Made by a program: the position numbers and the translations under genes
Notes under the pieces: model-generated
Databases searched by the model: none
Told to the model about the DNA's origin: nothing
Seen by the model: the letters and a program-made list of their open reading frames with translations, nothing else
NCBI RefSeq assembly: GCF_020097815.1
Contig: NZ_CP083664.1
Coordinates: forward strand, 1-64,000
Source of the DNA: Haloprofundus salinisoli
GTDB lineage: Archaea > Halobacteriota > Halobacteria > Halobacteriales > Haloferacaceae
Direction: 5' to 3'
DNA length: 64,000 bases
Shown here: positions 36,867 to 46,390 of the stretch, piece after piece
How positions within the stretch are numbered: the first letter of the stretch is position 1
How the letters are laid out: each line of letters starts with the position of its first letter

Positions 36867-38106
36867 CGGTCAGACGGAATCACCAAAACTGTTTGTGACC
36901 GGGCTTGCGTCGCTATCTCACGGCCGCATCCGCTGTTTTCCCCGTCCTGCCCCGAGTCAAACGCTCAGTGGGTGAAAGTCAACGGTGGGAGAAACGGAGG
37001 TACGAACCACTGTTTTCGAGACGCGAATAGTTATTAGATAGAGTGGGTTAGAATCCGGACGGAAGTGTCCTGTTAGACTGTCCTACCGAGAGTTAAGGGG
37101 TACGGAAACCTGCTTGCCGGTCCTGAAAAATCGGTTAACGAATCGGGTTGCGCCGGAACAACGCATCTTGATCGTCGAATTTCGCTGTTCACGAGAAGTG
37201 GATATTTTTATGCTACGCGGACTCGGCAATACTCCGTTGACATTACAAAGCTAATACTGTAATAGGAAACGACAATCTGTAACATGCTGCGAGAACGGGT
37301 ATCCATTCTGACGATTGGTTCATTTTGTAGCAGTAGTCTCGAGAGAGAAAACTAGACCGTACCGTGGACAGAACTTCTGAATCTTTATGCATTGATAAAC
37401 GTTCACACGACCCGAACGGCGTTGGACTCGGTTCCCCTCTGAAGAGCTCAGTCGCCATTCGTCTCCGTGGGGAATTCGCTGAACCGATTCACTGGACAGA
37501 GCTCTCCATCCGTTACCGCCTCGATCGAAAACTAGTGCTGGAACGACTGTACGAGAAAGAGACCACACAGTATTTCATAAAAACGGACGTATAACACACA
37601 TCCACTGATCTCTTCTGCTCTGTTTTACGCTTCGATATCACGGCGTAGTGACCAAGACTGCTTCCATACTTCTAACCGCCTGTATGCCCTTCAGCGCGAC
37701 CTCATCTGACTTGGAATTCTATTCCTGAGACACAACAACTGCGGTTCAATTTTCTCGCCTCTGACTCTGGATTTCGTTCCTTATTGGGGATTTGCACCGG
37801 TATTATGCGTCCTCAGACTGTGACGGGGCAAACAAACGCTCGAATTGACTTGCGGCATCACCGATAGCGTGTCGGACGCGTCAGTATTGTATATATACAA
37901 CAATTCTCCGATTCCAAGTTGACGTACTGCCGAGTTCCAGCGACACCAACGATGCCGGTTCAGAATCGTTCGTGATTCGGGCGTTCTGCGCAAGATTCGA
38001 GTATATCGACAGAATCTGTCGTTTCCGAGTTTATTGCGATAGATTCCTGAGTCATAATTCCGCCGGATATTTATCCGAATAAACTCTTCATCTAGCCATT
38101 GAACCG
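36867..38106. other. 1.2-kb gene-poor region
   Basis: No gene is firmly supported. A 76-codon open frame at 37364-37594 contains plausible protein-like sequence (RLRGEFAEPIHWTELS) but no known motif or clear start signal. AT-rich blocks occur near 37200 and 38060, the latter (GATATTTATCCG, about 38067-38078) being the probable promoter of the next gene. It may be a boundary of the acquired island with decayed DNA. Confidence 0.5.
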
Positions 38107-38379
38107 ATGAGCACGATTCAAGACACAAATCTGAATTCGACGACTGTTGCGCCGAGTCAGGCAGTCATGGAGAAAATCGCCGCTCTCGAAGACATCGACT
38201 CTACGGAACTCGACCCACTTTCTGAGGTCTTTAATCCTGAAGCCTTGAACGCGCTCGTCGAGACAAATGGACAGAGCGAGGCTCCGCTCAGAGTCGAATT
38301 CATCTATTCCGGGTATTACGTCTCCGTCGATAGCGATGGCATAGTCTACGTCGACGAGGCTGTGGATCTAAAGGAGTGA
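38107..38379 (+). CDS. HalOD1 output-domain protein
   Basis: A 90-aa protein that is essentially one HalOD1 domain. Visible features are the helix VMEKIAALEDIDSTELDPLSEVFNPEALNALV (about 20-51, quoted in parts) and the C-terminal strand pair VEFIYSGYYVSVDSDGIVYV (about 64-83). HalOD1 domains occur as output modules in haloarchaeal signalling and as small stand-alone proteins; their molecular action is not known. ATG at 38107 follows a TATA-like AT-rich box near 38070. A 59-aa zinc-finger gene starts 4 bp after its stop, an arrangement that I associate with haloarchaeal HalOD1 genes. Confidence 0.85.
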   Translation: MSTIQDTNLNSTTVAPSQAVMEKIAALEDIDSTELDPLSEVFNPEALNALVETNGQSEAPLRVEFIYSGYYVSVDSDGIVYVDEAVDLKE

Positions 38380-38383
38380 CGTA

Positions 38384-38563
38384 GTGAAGTCGCACTACAA
38401 ACTTGTCTGTACCGACTGCTCGTTTCGAACGGCGGTTGTCAGTGAATTCACCGAGGTGTCCACGGCGATCGAGGCCCACAGAAAAGAACAGTCTGCCGGC
38501 CCGACTGAGCATTTCGTCAACGTCCATCGCGTGAGTACTACTGCAGATGAGGTACTTTCGTAG
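38384..38563 (+). CDS. 59-aa zinc-finger protein downstream of HalOD1 gene
   Basis: A very small protein starting with GTG at 38384, 4 bp after the HalOD1 stop, ending at TAG 38561-38563. It carries CTDCSF (C9, C12) and the histidines H32, H43 and H48, a plausible C2H2-type zinc site: YKLVCTDCSFRTAV and EAHRKEQ. It has no other domain. Such proteins are frequent in haloarchaea and are thought to be DNA- or RNA-binding regulators. Its tight linkage with the HalOD1 gene suggests a two-gene regulatory unit. Confidence 0.78.
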   Translation: MKSHYKLVCTDCSFRTAVVSEFTEVSTAIEAHRKEQSAGPTEHFVNVHRVSTTADEVLS

Positions 38564-38688
38564 TGTCGAGACGCCCATCCTGACCTCCGGCCTTCAGGTG
38601 CAGAGAAGGTCACTGTCATGATGAAGTACACAATGTGTTACTAGACTTCTATCTCCATGGAGCTCCTTAGCGACTGTAGAGCTTGTTC

Positions 38689-39261
38689 ATGAAACGAGAG
38701 GCGCCAACTTCAGCGATGCAAACGAGTGAGCATATCATCAGAGCCGCGACTGTCGTCGTGTTCGTTGAGGGACTCCGGCAGCGAAATCCGAACGCCGTCG
38801 TGAACACTGTCTTCATGTTTCTGGGAACGTATCTCCCGAGTGTCGTCGAACGAATATACGACGTCGAATTCCGACCGTGGCAACGGGTATACACGGAGTG
38901 TGCGATGCTCGCTCACGCTGTCGGAATGCTCGACCTCTACGATGAGATTTGGTGGTGGGACCATCTCACCCACGTCCTCTCCGCCACCCTTCTCGGCGGA
39001 TTCGTCCACACTGCATCCCGTCACCGCGGTCGTAATCCCGCCCGAGACGTCCTCGCCTCCATCGTCAGTGGAGGCCTGCTCTGGGAGGCGATGGAGCTCG
39101 CCATTCATCGAGTCTCGGAAGCTTTCGGCATCGAACCGATGCTCGTCTACTACGGTCCGCGTGATACGCTCGGAGATCTCGTGTTCAACCTCTTCGGGGC
39201 ACTTCTCGTCTTCGTGTTCGGTGACCGCCTCCTAGAGAACTTCACCCAGAACGCCGATTAA
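38689..39261 (+). CDS. Polytopic membrane protein (YjdF/DUF2238-like)
   Basis: A 190-aa integral membrane protein with about five hydrophobic segments. The sequence YDEIWWWDHLTHVLSATLLGG is reminiscent of the YjdF/DUF2238 family (yet-uncharacterised membrane proteins carrying a WDxxxH core). FGIEPMLVYYGPRDTLGDL and LFGALLVFVFGDRLLEN follow. ATG at 38689 is preferred over the TTG at 38683; a further ATG at 38716 is possible. It is transcribed alone, with no linked pathway genes. Function unknown. Confidence 0.75.
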   Translation: MKREAPTSAMQTSEHIIRAATVVVFVEGLRQRNPNAVVNTVFMFLGTYLPSVVERIYDVEFRPWQRVYTECAMLAHAVGMLDLYDEIWWWDHLTHVLSATLLGGFVHTASRHRGRNPARDVLASIVSGGLLWEAMELAIHRVSEAFGIEPMLVYYGPRDTLGDLVFNLFGALLVFVFGDRLLENFTQNAD

Positions 39262-39438
39262 CTCTCCCCGAAGTGGGTGTTCTCCTCTGTGGCTACAGAC
39301 CTCTACTGACGTGGCTGTGATGCGGGACCCCGAGTTAGCAGCCGGCCAGTACTCGTTGCTGTCGTAGCGATTTGGCTACTGAACGCAGTAGCATCGGCGC
39401 ACTGGCCCGGAATCCAACTCGTGTCGAACGAGCCCGCG

Positions 39439-40593
39439 CTAGTAGATGCGCTCGTTTGCGATTTCAGCGCCCTCGACGAGCGCCTCCAATTTCGCCCACG
39501 CGATCTCGGGGTCGACCATTCCGAGACCGGCTTGCGTGCCGAAGCCGCAGTCTGGTGCGGCGACCAGTGGCGTCGAATCGTCGACCGCTTCGGCGACCCG
39601 CTCTAAGCGGTCCGCGATCGTCTCGGGGTGATCGATGACGTTCGTCTTCACGTCGACGACGCCCGGAATGAGCGTCCACCCATCCGGCAGTGGCTGTTCG
39701 GTGAACGCGCGATACTCGTGCTGGTGACGCGGGTTTGCCTGCTCGATACTGAGTCCGGAGATGTCGGCTTCGTAGATCTCCGGAAGCATTTCGACCAGAT
39801 CTGTGTCGAGGTGGTGTGGTCCCTCGTAACTTCCCCAGCAGGTGTGGAGTCGGACTTGTTCCTCCGGAACGTTCGACAGCGCTTCGTTGAGCGCCTCGAC
39901 GTGAAGACGCGTGGCTCCCTTGACCTCCTCGAGGGGCTCGTCAGCGAAGGCCGCCGTGTGGCCCACAGTGAGGAGTTCAGGTGCGTCGATTTGGAGAGTG
40001 ACCCCGGTCTCGGCGACCAGTTCGTACTCCTCGGCCATCGCCTCCGCGACGGCGAAGAGGTACTCCTCGTAGGAATCGTAGTAATCGTTGGCGTGCGTGG
40101 CGGTGACGACACTGGGGGATGCCGATGTGATGAACGTCTCTTCGAGACCGACATCGACAGCCGACAACGCATCTTTGAACCCCGTGAGTTCGGATTCGGC
40201 CTCCTCGTGGCCGGTGTACTCCACGGGACCGGTGACGACAGGGTGCATCGAGAGGTCGATGACGTCCGTCTTGAACGTCTCCTCGGCGTAGTCGGGGAAC
40301 TCCTGGAGGTCTGCCCAGAGCTCCTGCTCGCGCTTGCCATCGATGCCGCTGAGTCGATCTGCGACGTACCAGTTGAACGAGACACGGGACTGTTCGCCGT
40401 TGTTGATGCTGTCGAGCCCGACCTCCACTTGACGCTCGACGACGTCGCGCGTAGCGTCTGCGACGACTGTGCTCCACTCCTCGAGGTCGACATTTTCGCC
40501 ATCCTGGCGTTTCTTGAGGAGGTCGAGCAGTTCTGGCGGTCGGGGGAGGCTTCCAATGTGCGTCGTTTGGATTTGGCCGTTGTTCGCTGTCAT
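39439..40593 (-). CDS. MetE-like cobalamin-independent methionine synthase
   Basis: A 384-aa protein of the MetE C-terminal (UROD/MetE barrel) type. It has TTHIGSLPRP (about 10-19), a zinc-site region LHTCWGSYEG (His and Cys, about 236-245) and a C-terminal PDCGFGTQ (Cys, about 345-352). The third ligand Glu is likely in the SGLSIEQAN segment. It lacks the N-terminal half of bacterial MetE, as archaeal versions do, and may use a folate-like or corrinoid methyl donor. ATG at 40593 follows the AT-rich minus-strand promoter TTATATTATATG (about 40623-40634). Confidence 0.88.
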   Translation of the reverse strand: MTANNGQIQTTHIGSLPRPPELLDLLKKRQDGENVDLEEWSTVVADATRDVVERQVEVGLDSINNGEQSRVSFNWYVADRLSGIDGKREQELWADLQEFPDYAEETFKTDVIDLSMHPVVTGPVEYTGHEEAESELTGFKDALSAVDVGLEETFITSASPSVVTATHANDYYDSYEEYLFAVAEAMAEEYELVAETGVTLQIDAPELLTVGHTAAFADEPLEEVKGATRLHVEALNEALSNVPEEQVRLHTCWGSYEGPHHLDTDLVEMLPEIYEADISGLSIEQANPRHQHEYRAFTEQPLPDGWTLIPGVVDVKTNVIDHPETIADRLERVAEAVDDSTPLVAAPDCGFGTQAGLGMVDPEIAWAKLEALVEGAEIANERIY

Positions 40594-41201
40594 TGAGTAC
40601 TTGTGAGAGTAATAGACGCCTCATATAATATAACTCCTGGTATTCAAACTTCGATGCAGATTGCGCACTTCGGGCTTGACCTGAGACGGTTGACTCATCC
40701 AAATCTCACTATACACCGTTCCCAGGAGGCGTGCGCCGACCGGAGTGTTTCGTTGCTCTGGTCTACATCAGTAGTCTGGATGACGGAAACGTCGTGATCG
40801 GGTGTCGTGACTGCGCGCTCGAAGAATCATCTGCGAGTGTCCGACTAAATCACAGGAAGCCTCGAGGCGATTCCCAGGCCCTTACCTCGCTGTGGAGTGT
40901 CTTGGTTTGTGAATCAGGCCGTCCGGAACGCTCGCTGTCGTTCTTCGATTTCGGAGAGGATCATCGAGAGGACGTCTCGCCAGTCTCTTGGGTGTGATGT
41001 GTCTTCTCCGGGTGTCGGTGCGTTCGGTCCTGGATGTATGTTGTACGGAGGAACCCCACGACGAAACACGTCCGACTCTCAGCCCACAGGAGCAACCTCT
41101 TTGCCACCGGTATCGTCGACCAGAATCAGAAGTGGGATGGTGTTCCGGCAGGACAGACGGCACTGCCATATCTTTTTGCGGCTTCTGTGTATCGAATCGC
41201 T
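40594..41201. other. Intergenic region with promoters
   Basis: It contains the MetE-like promoter (minus strand, AT-rich run at 40623-40634) and the upstream region of the aldo/keto reductase. Open frames within it have no recognisable motif, so no gene is reported. Confidence 0.5.
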
Positions 41202-42173
41202 ATGGAGTACACCACTTTCGGTCAGACCGGAACCACGGTAAGCGAGATCTGTCTCGGCTGCATGAGCTTCGGGACGAACGGGAACGAGTGGACACTCGAT
41301 AGAGAAGAGAGCCGCGAACTCATCGAGCGAGCCATCGACCTCGGAATCAACTTCTTCGACACCGCGAACGTCTACTCTTACGGCGAGAGCGAGGAGATTC
41401 TAGGCGAGGTGCTGTCGGAGTACGACCGCGACGAGTTCGTCGTCGCGACCAAAGTGTACGGGCAGATGGACGAGGACGACCCGAACTCCGGCGGTCTCTC
41501 GCGGAAGACCATCGAACAGGAGTTGGAGAGCTCGCTTGACCGGTTGGGTATGGACACGGTGGACCTCTACCAAATTCACCGCTGGGACTATGACACGCCC
41601 ATTGAGACAACGCTCCGCGCGTTGGACGACGTGGTCCGCCGCGGAAAAGTGCGTCACATCGGCGCATCTTCGATGTGGGCACACCAGTTCGCGGAGGCCC
41701 TCCACACGTCCGACGACCTCGGTCTGGAGCGGTTCGTCTCGATGCAGAACCTCTACAACCTCGCATACCGCGAGGAGGAGCGAGAGATGCTCCCGCTCTG
41801 TGAGAACGAGGATCTCGCGGTGATGCCGTGGAGTCCGCTGGCGGCCGGATTCCTCGCACGACCACACGAAGCGTTCGACGCAACGACGCGCGGCGAACAC
41901 GAGTCGTCGCTCGGTCGCGGCTACACGAAGGGTGGCGGGCCCGAGGTAAACCAACGCGTACAGGAACTCGCCGAGGAAAAGGGCGTGAAGATGGCGCAAA
42001 TAGCGCTCGCATGGCAGTTCCACAAAGAGTGGGTGACGACGCCCATCGTCGGAACATCGAGCATCGAACACCTCGAAGACGCGGTGGAAGCGCTCGACAT
42101 CTCCCTGTCAGGTTCCGATATCGAGTACCTCGAAGAACCGTACGAGCCGATTCCGGTGTCGGGGCACGAGTAA
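41202..42173 (+). CDS. Aldo/keto reductase
   Basis: A 323-aa NADPH-dependent TIM-barrel oxidoreductase. The catalytic tetrad is complete: D53 and Y58 in FFDTANVYSYGESE, K84 in VVATKVYGQ and H126 in YQIHRWD. NADP-binding residues near the C-terminus (TTPIVGTSSIEHLEDAV) are present. It resembles the potassium-channel-beta/YajO-like group of AKRs that act on general aldehydes and sugar ketones. The start at 41202 (MEYTTFGQTG) follows the family pattern; an extension to 41034 is not supported. Substrate unknown. It is monocistronic. Confidence 0.92.
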   Translation: MEYTTFGQTGTTVSEICLGCMSFGTNGNEWTLDREESRELIERAIDLGINFFDTANVYSYGESEEILGEVLSEYDRDEFVVATKVYGQMDEDDPNSGGLSRKTIEQELESSLDRLGMDTVDLYQIHRWDYDTPIETTLRALDDVVRRGKVRHIGASSMWAHQFAEALHTSDDLGLERFVSMQNLYNLAYREEEREMLPLCENEDLAVMPWSPLAAGFLARPHEAFDATTRGEHESSLGRGYTKGGGPEVNQRVQELAEEKGVKMAQIALAWQFHKEWVTTPIVGTSSIEHLEDAVEALDISLSGSDIEYLEEPYEPIPVSGHE

Positions 42174-42366
42174 ACTCCAATTCGGTCGCGTAGCATTTCT
42201 CAGCTAACAATTACGATTGCAGACACCGAGTACCAGAGGTTATGGAGCTGTCTATCCAGTAGCGACGAATTAGCGGACAATCGCTGTCGATGGGATTCGT
42301 GACTCATCTGGCGGCAAAGGCTTGATGAGTCCCAAGTGTTATTCTTCGCAGTCGCTGATGCCAGAT

Positions 42367-43404
42367 ATGGAGCTTTCTGTCGTCGATTTATCGCCCGTTC
42401 CCCGTGATGGTACTGCGACTGATGCGTATGCGAATACTATTGAGACCGCTCAGCAGGCTGAGCGACTCGGATATTCTCGATTCTGGGTGGCCGAACATCA
42501 CGGAATGGCAGATACCCTCGCGGGGACGACACCTGAGGTACTGCTTGGGCGTCTTGCTGGCGAGACCGAGTCGATTCGGCTTGGCTCTGGAGCGGTACTG
42601 TTGAATCACTATAGCCCGTTCAAGGTCGCCGAACAGTTCGGTGCGTTGGACGCGCTCGCGCCGGGGCGTATCGATGCCGGGCTCGGACGGGCAAACGGGT
42701 CACCGGCTGCCGACCAGGCGCTCGGAACCGACCGCTACGTCGAAAATCCCGACGAGGATCACACAGAGAAGATCGAGGCCGTCGTCAATCATCTCTATGA
42801 GGAGTATCCCGACGGACACCCTTACAGCAAGCTACAGATTCCGTCCTCGGGTGAAGACCGGCCGGTTCCGTGGGTACTCGGGTCGAGTCCGTCGAGTGCG
42901 GCGCTTGCAGGGAAGCTTGGGCTTCGGTACTGCTTTGCGGCGTTTATTCGACCACAGTTCGCCACCCAAGCGTTCGAGGAGTATCGCAGTCAGTTCACGC
43001 CGTCACGACTGGCCGGTAGTAGCGATGAACCACAGGGGATGATTGCGGTGAACGCAGTGTGTGCGCCGACCGATGAGGAGGCCGCACGGCTGCGAGCGGT
43101 GGCCGAGGCGTCGTTCCAGCGACTCCAACGTGGGGTCGTTGGCACGAGACCGTCGGTCGAAGAGGCCATCGACGAATTGGGTGGTGTTCCTGAGCCGACG
43201 CCCGCTACGCTGGATGCTGGGGAGTGGCCGCGAGCGATTTCTGGGAGCCCGGAAACCCTCGCGGGGCTTCTAGAGCAGCTATCGGACCGTGTCGGTGTCG
43301 ACGAAGTGATGATTCAGCATGTCGTCGACGAACACGAAACCGGGCTTCGATCACACGAGCTCTTAGCTGAGGGCATCGGACTGAAACCCCGCATTCAAGC
43401 TTAG
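42367..43404 (+). CDS. Luciferase-like (LLM) flavin oxidoreductase, alkanal monooxygenase type
   Basis: A 345-aa protein starting MELSVVDLSPVP, typical of the LLM group that includes MsnO8-like alkanal monooxygenases. Signatures are RFWVAEHHGM, IRLGSGAVLLNHYSPFKVAEQF and GRIDAGLGRANG. It is expected to bind FMN or F420 in a TIM barrel. Earlier in-frame ATGs at 42322 and 42358 exist, but family members start right at this MELS. Substrate unknown, probably an aldehyde or other small hydrophobic molecule. It lies at the end of the GC-rich part of the window. Confidence 0.9.
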   Translation: MELSVVDLSPVPRDGTATDAYANTIETAQQAERLGYSRFWVAEHHGMADTLAGTTPEVLLGRLAGETESIRLGSGAVLLNHYSPFKVAEQFGALDALAPGRIDAGLGRANGSPAADQALGTDRYVENPDEDHTEKIEAVVNHLYEEYPDGHPYSKLQIPSSGEDRPVPWVLGSSPSSAALAGKLGLRYCFAAFIRPQFATQAFEEYRSQFTPSRLAGSSDEPQGMIAVNAVCAPTDEEAARLRAVAEASFQRLQRGVVGTRPSVEEAIDELGGVPEPTPATLDAGEWPRAISGSPETLAGLLEQLSDRVGVDEVMIQHVVDEHETGLRSHELLAEGIGLKPRIQA

Positions 43405-44143
43405 TCCCTACGAGTGGCACTCTCGGCGATGCTTCGGAGCGTTCAGTACGGATTTTATTACGCAGTGATACTGTCACCTCTCGACGGTCCTCTTCGTTGG
43501 TCAGGTGTTCGTAGTACTGTTGGGTGTGGTCACCGGTCAACTGTTGGCACCTGAACCCACTGAGGTTGACCAAAACCTTTACCACTTCCATTCCGGAAAC
43601 GGTTCGCCGCCTTATCGATTACACCTACCATCATTCGCTGCAAACATCACTCTCGTCAGAAGACAACGTCATCTACTGGCACAGCCTGACACTGTCTTTT
43701 CGAAGCTGAGTAGACTGCTGCAATTTAGACGGGTCGAGACACCGAAACCAATTCGTTATCTGCTGTGGAGAAACAACTCGTATAGGATTTCTACATTAAA
43801 ACATAACACCAGAGTTTAGAAACACATCAAATACTTTGATTTTCAAGCTCGATTTCTTCGGTCGATCCTCTCTATCCAGATTACAATCAAAGAACCGAAA
43901 CCAATGTTAACATGTCTTGCGCCAATTCGCTCGAGATTGTAATCTATGTGGAGGAAACGAATCGGTGTCAGTTTGTTGAGGTAGAGTTGTCCGATCCGAA
44001 TTCTTCGTCGGACGTGAGTTCATATACTGTGCCAATAAGCCAAAACTACACTATTTCGAAAAGATCGAAAACAAAAATATGTTGAACTCAATAGGAGTTG
44101 AAATCTTAGTTCGAACCGGAAACAAGATTCGGCCAGCGAGTGG
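43405..44143. other. 740-bp AT-rich non-coding stretch at composition boundary
   Basis: No gene is supported. The sequence becomes visibly more AT-rich from about 43.44 kb, with stops in all frames. It marks the change from the GC-rich segment to the second catabolic island, and may be a former integration boundary. No inverted repeats or duplicated ends could be picked out by eye. Confidence 0.5.
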
Positions 44144-45265
44144 CTACTCAGCCACGCGGTACTCGTGGTACTCGGATTCACAGGGCGGACCATCGGCAAC
44201 CCGCATGCGTCGTTCGGTAAGATCGATAACGACGCTCGCGTTTGTGCGGAACCATCGGTGCTTTGGCAGGCTCTCGTCGGGATGTTTGCAGATACTCGCC
44301 GGATGACCGAAGTGATCTCGCAGCGCACCGACCATCTTCGCCTCATCTAAGACGTCGTGTCCCGAGAGGAGTCGCTTCAGTCGAGGTGCGCGACATAGCG
44401 TATGAGGATTCAACCGTTCGAGCATACTCTCTACGTCGTCTTGGGCCTCGAAGTGGTTGGCGTGGACGAGTAGGTGGTCAGTCGGATAGTGATAGTTGAC
44501 GCTTCTAGGAGCAACTTCCACATCGAGCATTTCGCCAACGCTGTGGCCAATCATAAAGTTCGCCGAGCAGGTCCAGTCTTCGGTGATGAGCGGCCGAAGT
44601 GCCACATCGAGGCGGTCTGCCGAAAGGACTTTCCGACAGCGAACGTGAAACGGTGTCCGGTATGGATCGTCACCGTCGCGTGAACTCGCAAGGCCGTTTA
44701 TAACCATCCCTATGCCCGCTTCGTTGACGCCGATTTTCCCGCCGACGATTCCTGCTTCTGAGAGTGCGATATGGTTTGGTCCGCCATCACGGCGAACGTC
44801 CATCATGAACAGCTCAAGCCCTGGGATGAAGTCCCAGTTCTGCCCTAAGTACGAGTGGTCGTTGTCAGTCCGCTCTGACTGAATGCCGAAACTCGTACAG
44901 CCGTCAGTGCCTGTCACATCCGGATCGTTGCTCTCCGAACCCGTGTTTTTCGAGGTATTCTTCGCTTGTCGAGCTGCAGCAGCGTATCGTATCTCATAGC
45001 GAGCGTTCAGAAGCACAATGTCTTCGAGCGGGAGTCCGCTTCCGTCCGCAATGGCTCGCATTTCGGTGGCATAGGCTTCATCACAAGATTCGATAAGCGA
45101 TAGATAGCGGTCAGTTCGCTCGCGCAGAGCGGTCTCGTCGAGCCCCAACTTCGAGAATCGGTCGACATATGTCTCGACGTTAGCTTGAATCTCGTTGCGT
45201 AGTTCCTCTCCGTGCGTGATACCTCGGTCATGCGGGCCCCCGGAGAGTTCGAGTCGTCGTAGCAT
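44144..45265 (-). CDS. C45-type acyl-coenzyme A:6-APA acyltransferase / amidase family
   Basis: A 373-aa Ntn-hydrolase precursor of the C45 (penicillin acyltransferase, AAT) family. The nucleophile is C123 in GTDGCTSFG, where autocleavage should expose Cys; later conserved parts are LGQNWDFIPG and NEAGIGMVINGL. Members hydrolyse or transfer N-acyl groups on amino acids and related amides. The start at 45265 (MLRRLELSGG) is used because the longer frame to 45349 adds unlike sequence. It is the first of several amide-hydrolysing enzymes in this island (PIG-L, ceramidase-like). It has no secretion signal, so it acts in the cytoplasm. Confidence 0.87.
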   Translation of the reverse strand: MLRRLELSGGPHDRGITHGEELRNEIQANVETYVDRFSKLGLDETALRERTDRYLSLIESCDEAYATEMRAIADGSGLPLEDIVLLNARYEIRYAAAARQAKNTSKNTGSESNDPDVTGTDGCTSFGIQSERTDNDHSYLGQNWDFIPGLELFMMDVRRDGGPNHIALSEAGIVGGKIGVNEAGIGMVINGLASSRDGDDPYRTPFHVRCRKVLSADRLDVALRPLITEDWTCSANFMIGHSVGEMLDVEVAPRSVNYHYPTDHLLVHANHFEAQDDVESMLERLNPHTLCRAPRLKRLLSGHDVLDEAKMVGALRDHFGHPASICKHPDESLPKHRWFRTNASVVIDLTERRMRVADGPPCESEYHEYRVAE

Positions 45266-45330
45266 GATACGTTCTCTCGCGCGCGAGTATTTGGCTGTTC
45301 GGGCTATCTCAAACAGAGATTGAGCTCCGG

Positions 45331-46389
45331 TCACCTCACCGTGACCCACTCGCCGGATTCGGCTGACTCATACACCGCATCCAGCACCCGAAGTACGACC
45401 ATCGCATCCTGCAGTGAGGCAGGGACTTCAACATCTCTGGAGGTACGAGCAGTGAGGAACTGCTGCATGAATTCGAGCCCGAATCCACCACCATATCCTG
45501 GTATTGGATTGTAGTCATACGTGATGAACCGTCGAGGTGCGGTTCGATATGACGATTTACTCGATTCGAGCTCGAGCGTCGTCTTGTCGTCGAAGCCGAA
45601 GAAATCCCCAATGGGATCCCATGCTGCGGTGCCGTCCATCCCATCGATTTTAATCGACGTATCGTACCGGTCCGAGCGAAGGTAGTATCCACACTGGAGC
45701 GTACCGAGTGCACCAGAGGCTAACTCGAATTGTACGATGGCACCGTCTTCGACCTCCGTCTCCGGATGCGTCGTCGTAGTCTTGGCGCTGACAGCGACTA
45801 TTGGGTCATCAAGGAGCCATGGAAGGAGGTCTATCCAGTGAATGCCGAGCCACTGAACGATGCCACCGCCGCTTGCGTGACGGTCGAACAGATAGTGATC
45901 GACGTCACGATACTGGAGACTGGAGGCAACGAAACGAGCATCGACGGACCGCAGCGTACCAAAGAAGCCGTCATCGTTTCGTTTCTGTAATTCCTGTGAG
46001 ACTGGATGGCTTCGCCACGGGTAGGAGACGGCCACCGTCGACTCGGATGCGTCGACGGTTTTGATGAGTGGCTCTAACTCTGATGTCGTCCGTGCAACCG
46101 GTTTCTCGGTATAAACGTCGACCCCGTGTTGAACCGCGGTTTCGACGACACGAGGTGTGTCTCGATTCGAGAGTGATACCCAGAGCACATCGGGTCGCTC
46201 ATTTTCGAGTAGTTGTGTGACAGTATCGTAACTCGGCACGTGAGCTACTGCCTCAACCGACGTGACGTCAAATGTCTCATCAGGTTCACAGACACAAGTG
46301 ACGTCGACCGGGAGTTCAGCGAGGCTCTGAAGGTATGGTTCGGCGTGGTGGTGGTTTAGTCCGACGTATCCAACAGTTGGGGCTGTCAT
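45331..46389 (-). CDS. Gfo/Idh/MocA-family dehydrogenase
   Basis: A 352-aa NAD(P)-dependent oxidoreductase. The N-terminal Rossmann region opens TVGYVGLNHHHAEPYLQSL and has the family EKPVARTTSELEPL (Glu-Lys-Pro) motif. The C-terminal substrate domain includes GGGIVQWLGIHWIDLLPWLL with the conserved His. Members oxidise or epimerise sugars, inositols and related polyols. ATG at 46389 lies 1 bp after the TGA of the LLM gene upstream, so the two are co-transcribed. This points to a polyol or sugar-like substrate in the island. Confidence 0.9.
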   Translation of the reverse strand: MTAPTVGYVGLNHHHAEPYLQSLAELPVDVTCVCEPDETFDVTSVEAVAHVPSYDTVTQLLENERPDVLWVSLSNRDTPRVVETAVQHGVDVYTEKPVARTTSELEPLIKTVDASESTVAVSYPWRSHPVSQELQKRNDDGFFGTLRSVDARFVASSLQYRDVDHYLFDRHASGGGIVQWLGIHWIDLLPWLLDDPIVAVSAKTTTTHPETEVEDGAIVQFELASGALGTLQCGYYLRSDRYDTSIKIDGMDGTAAWDPIGDFFGFDDKTTLELESSKSSYRTAPRRFITYDYNPIPGYGGGFGLEFMQQFLTARTSRDVEVPASLQDAMVVLRVLDAVYESAESGEWVTVR

Positions 46390-46390
46390 C

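Noticed and set aside
37364-37594. 76-codon open frame
   Set aside because: No motif, no clear promoter or start signal and an isolated position; mentioned only as part of the gene-poor region.
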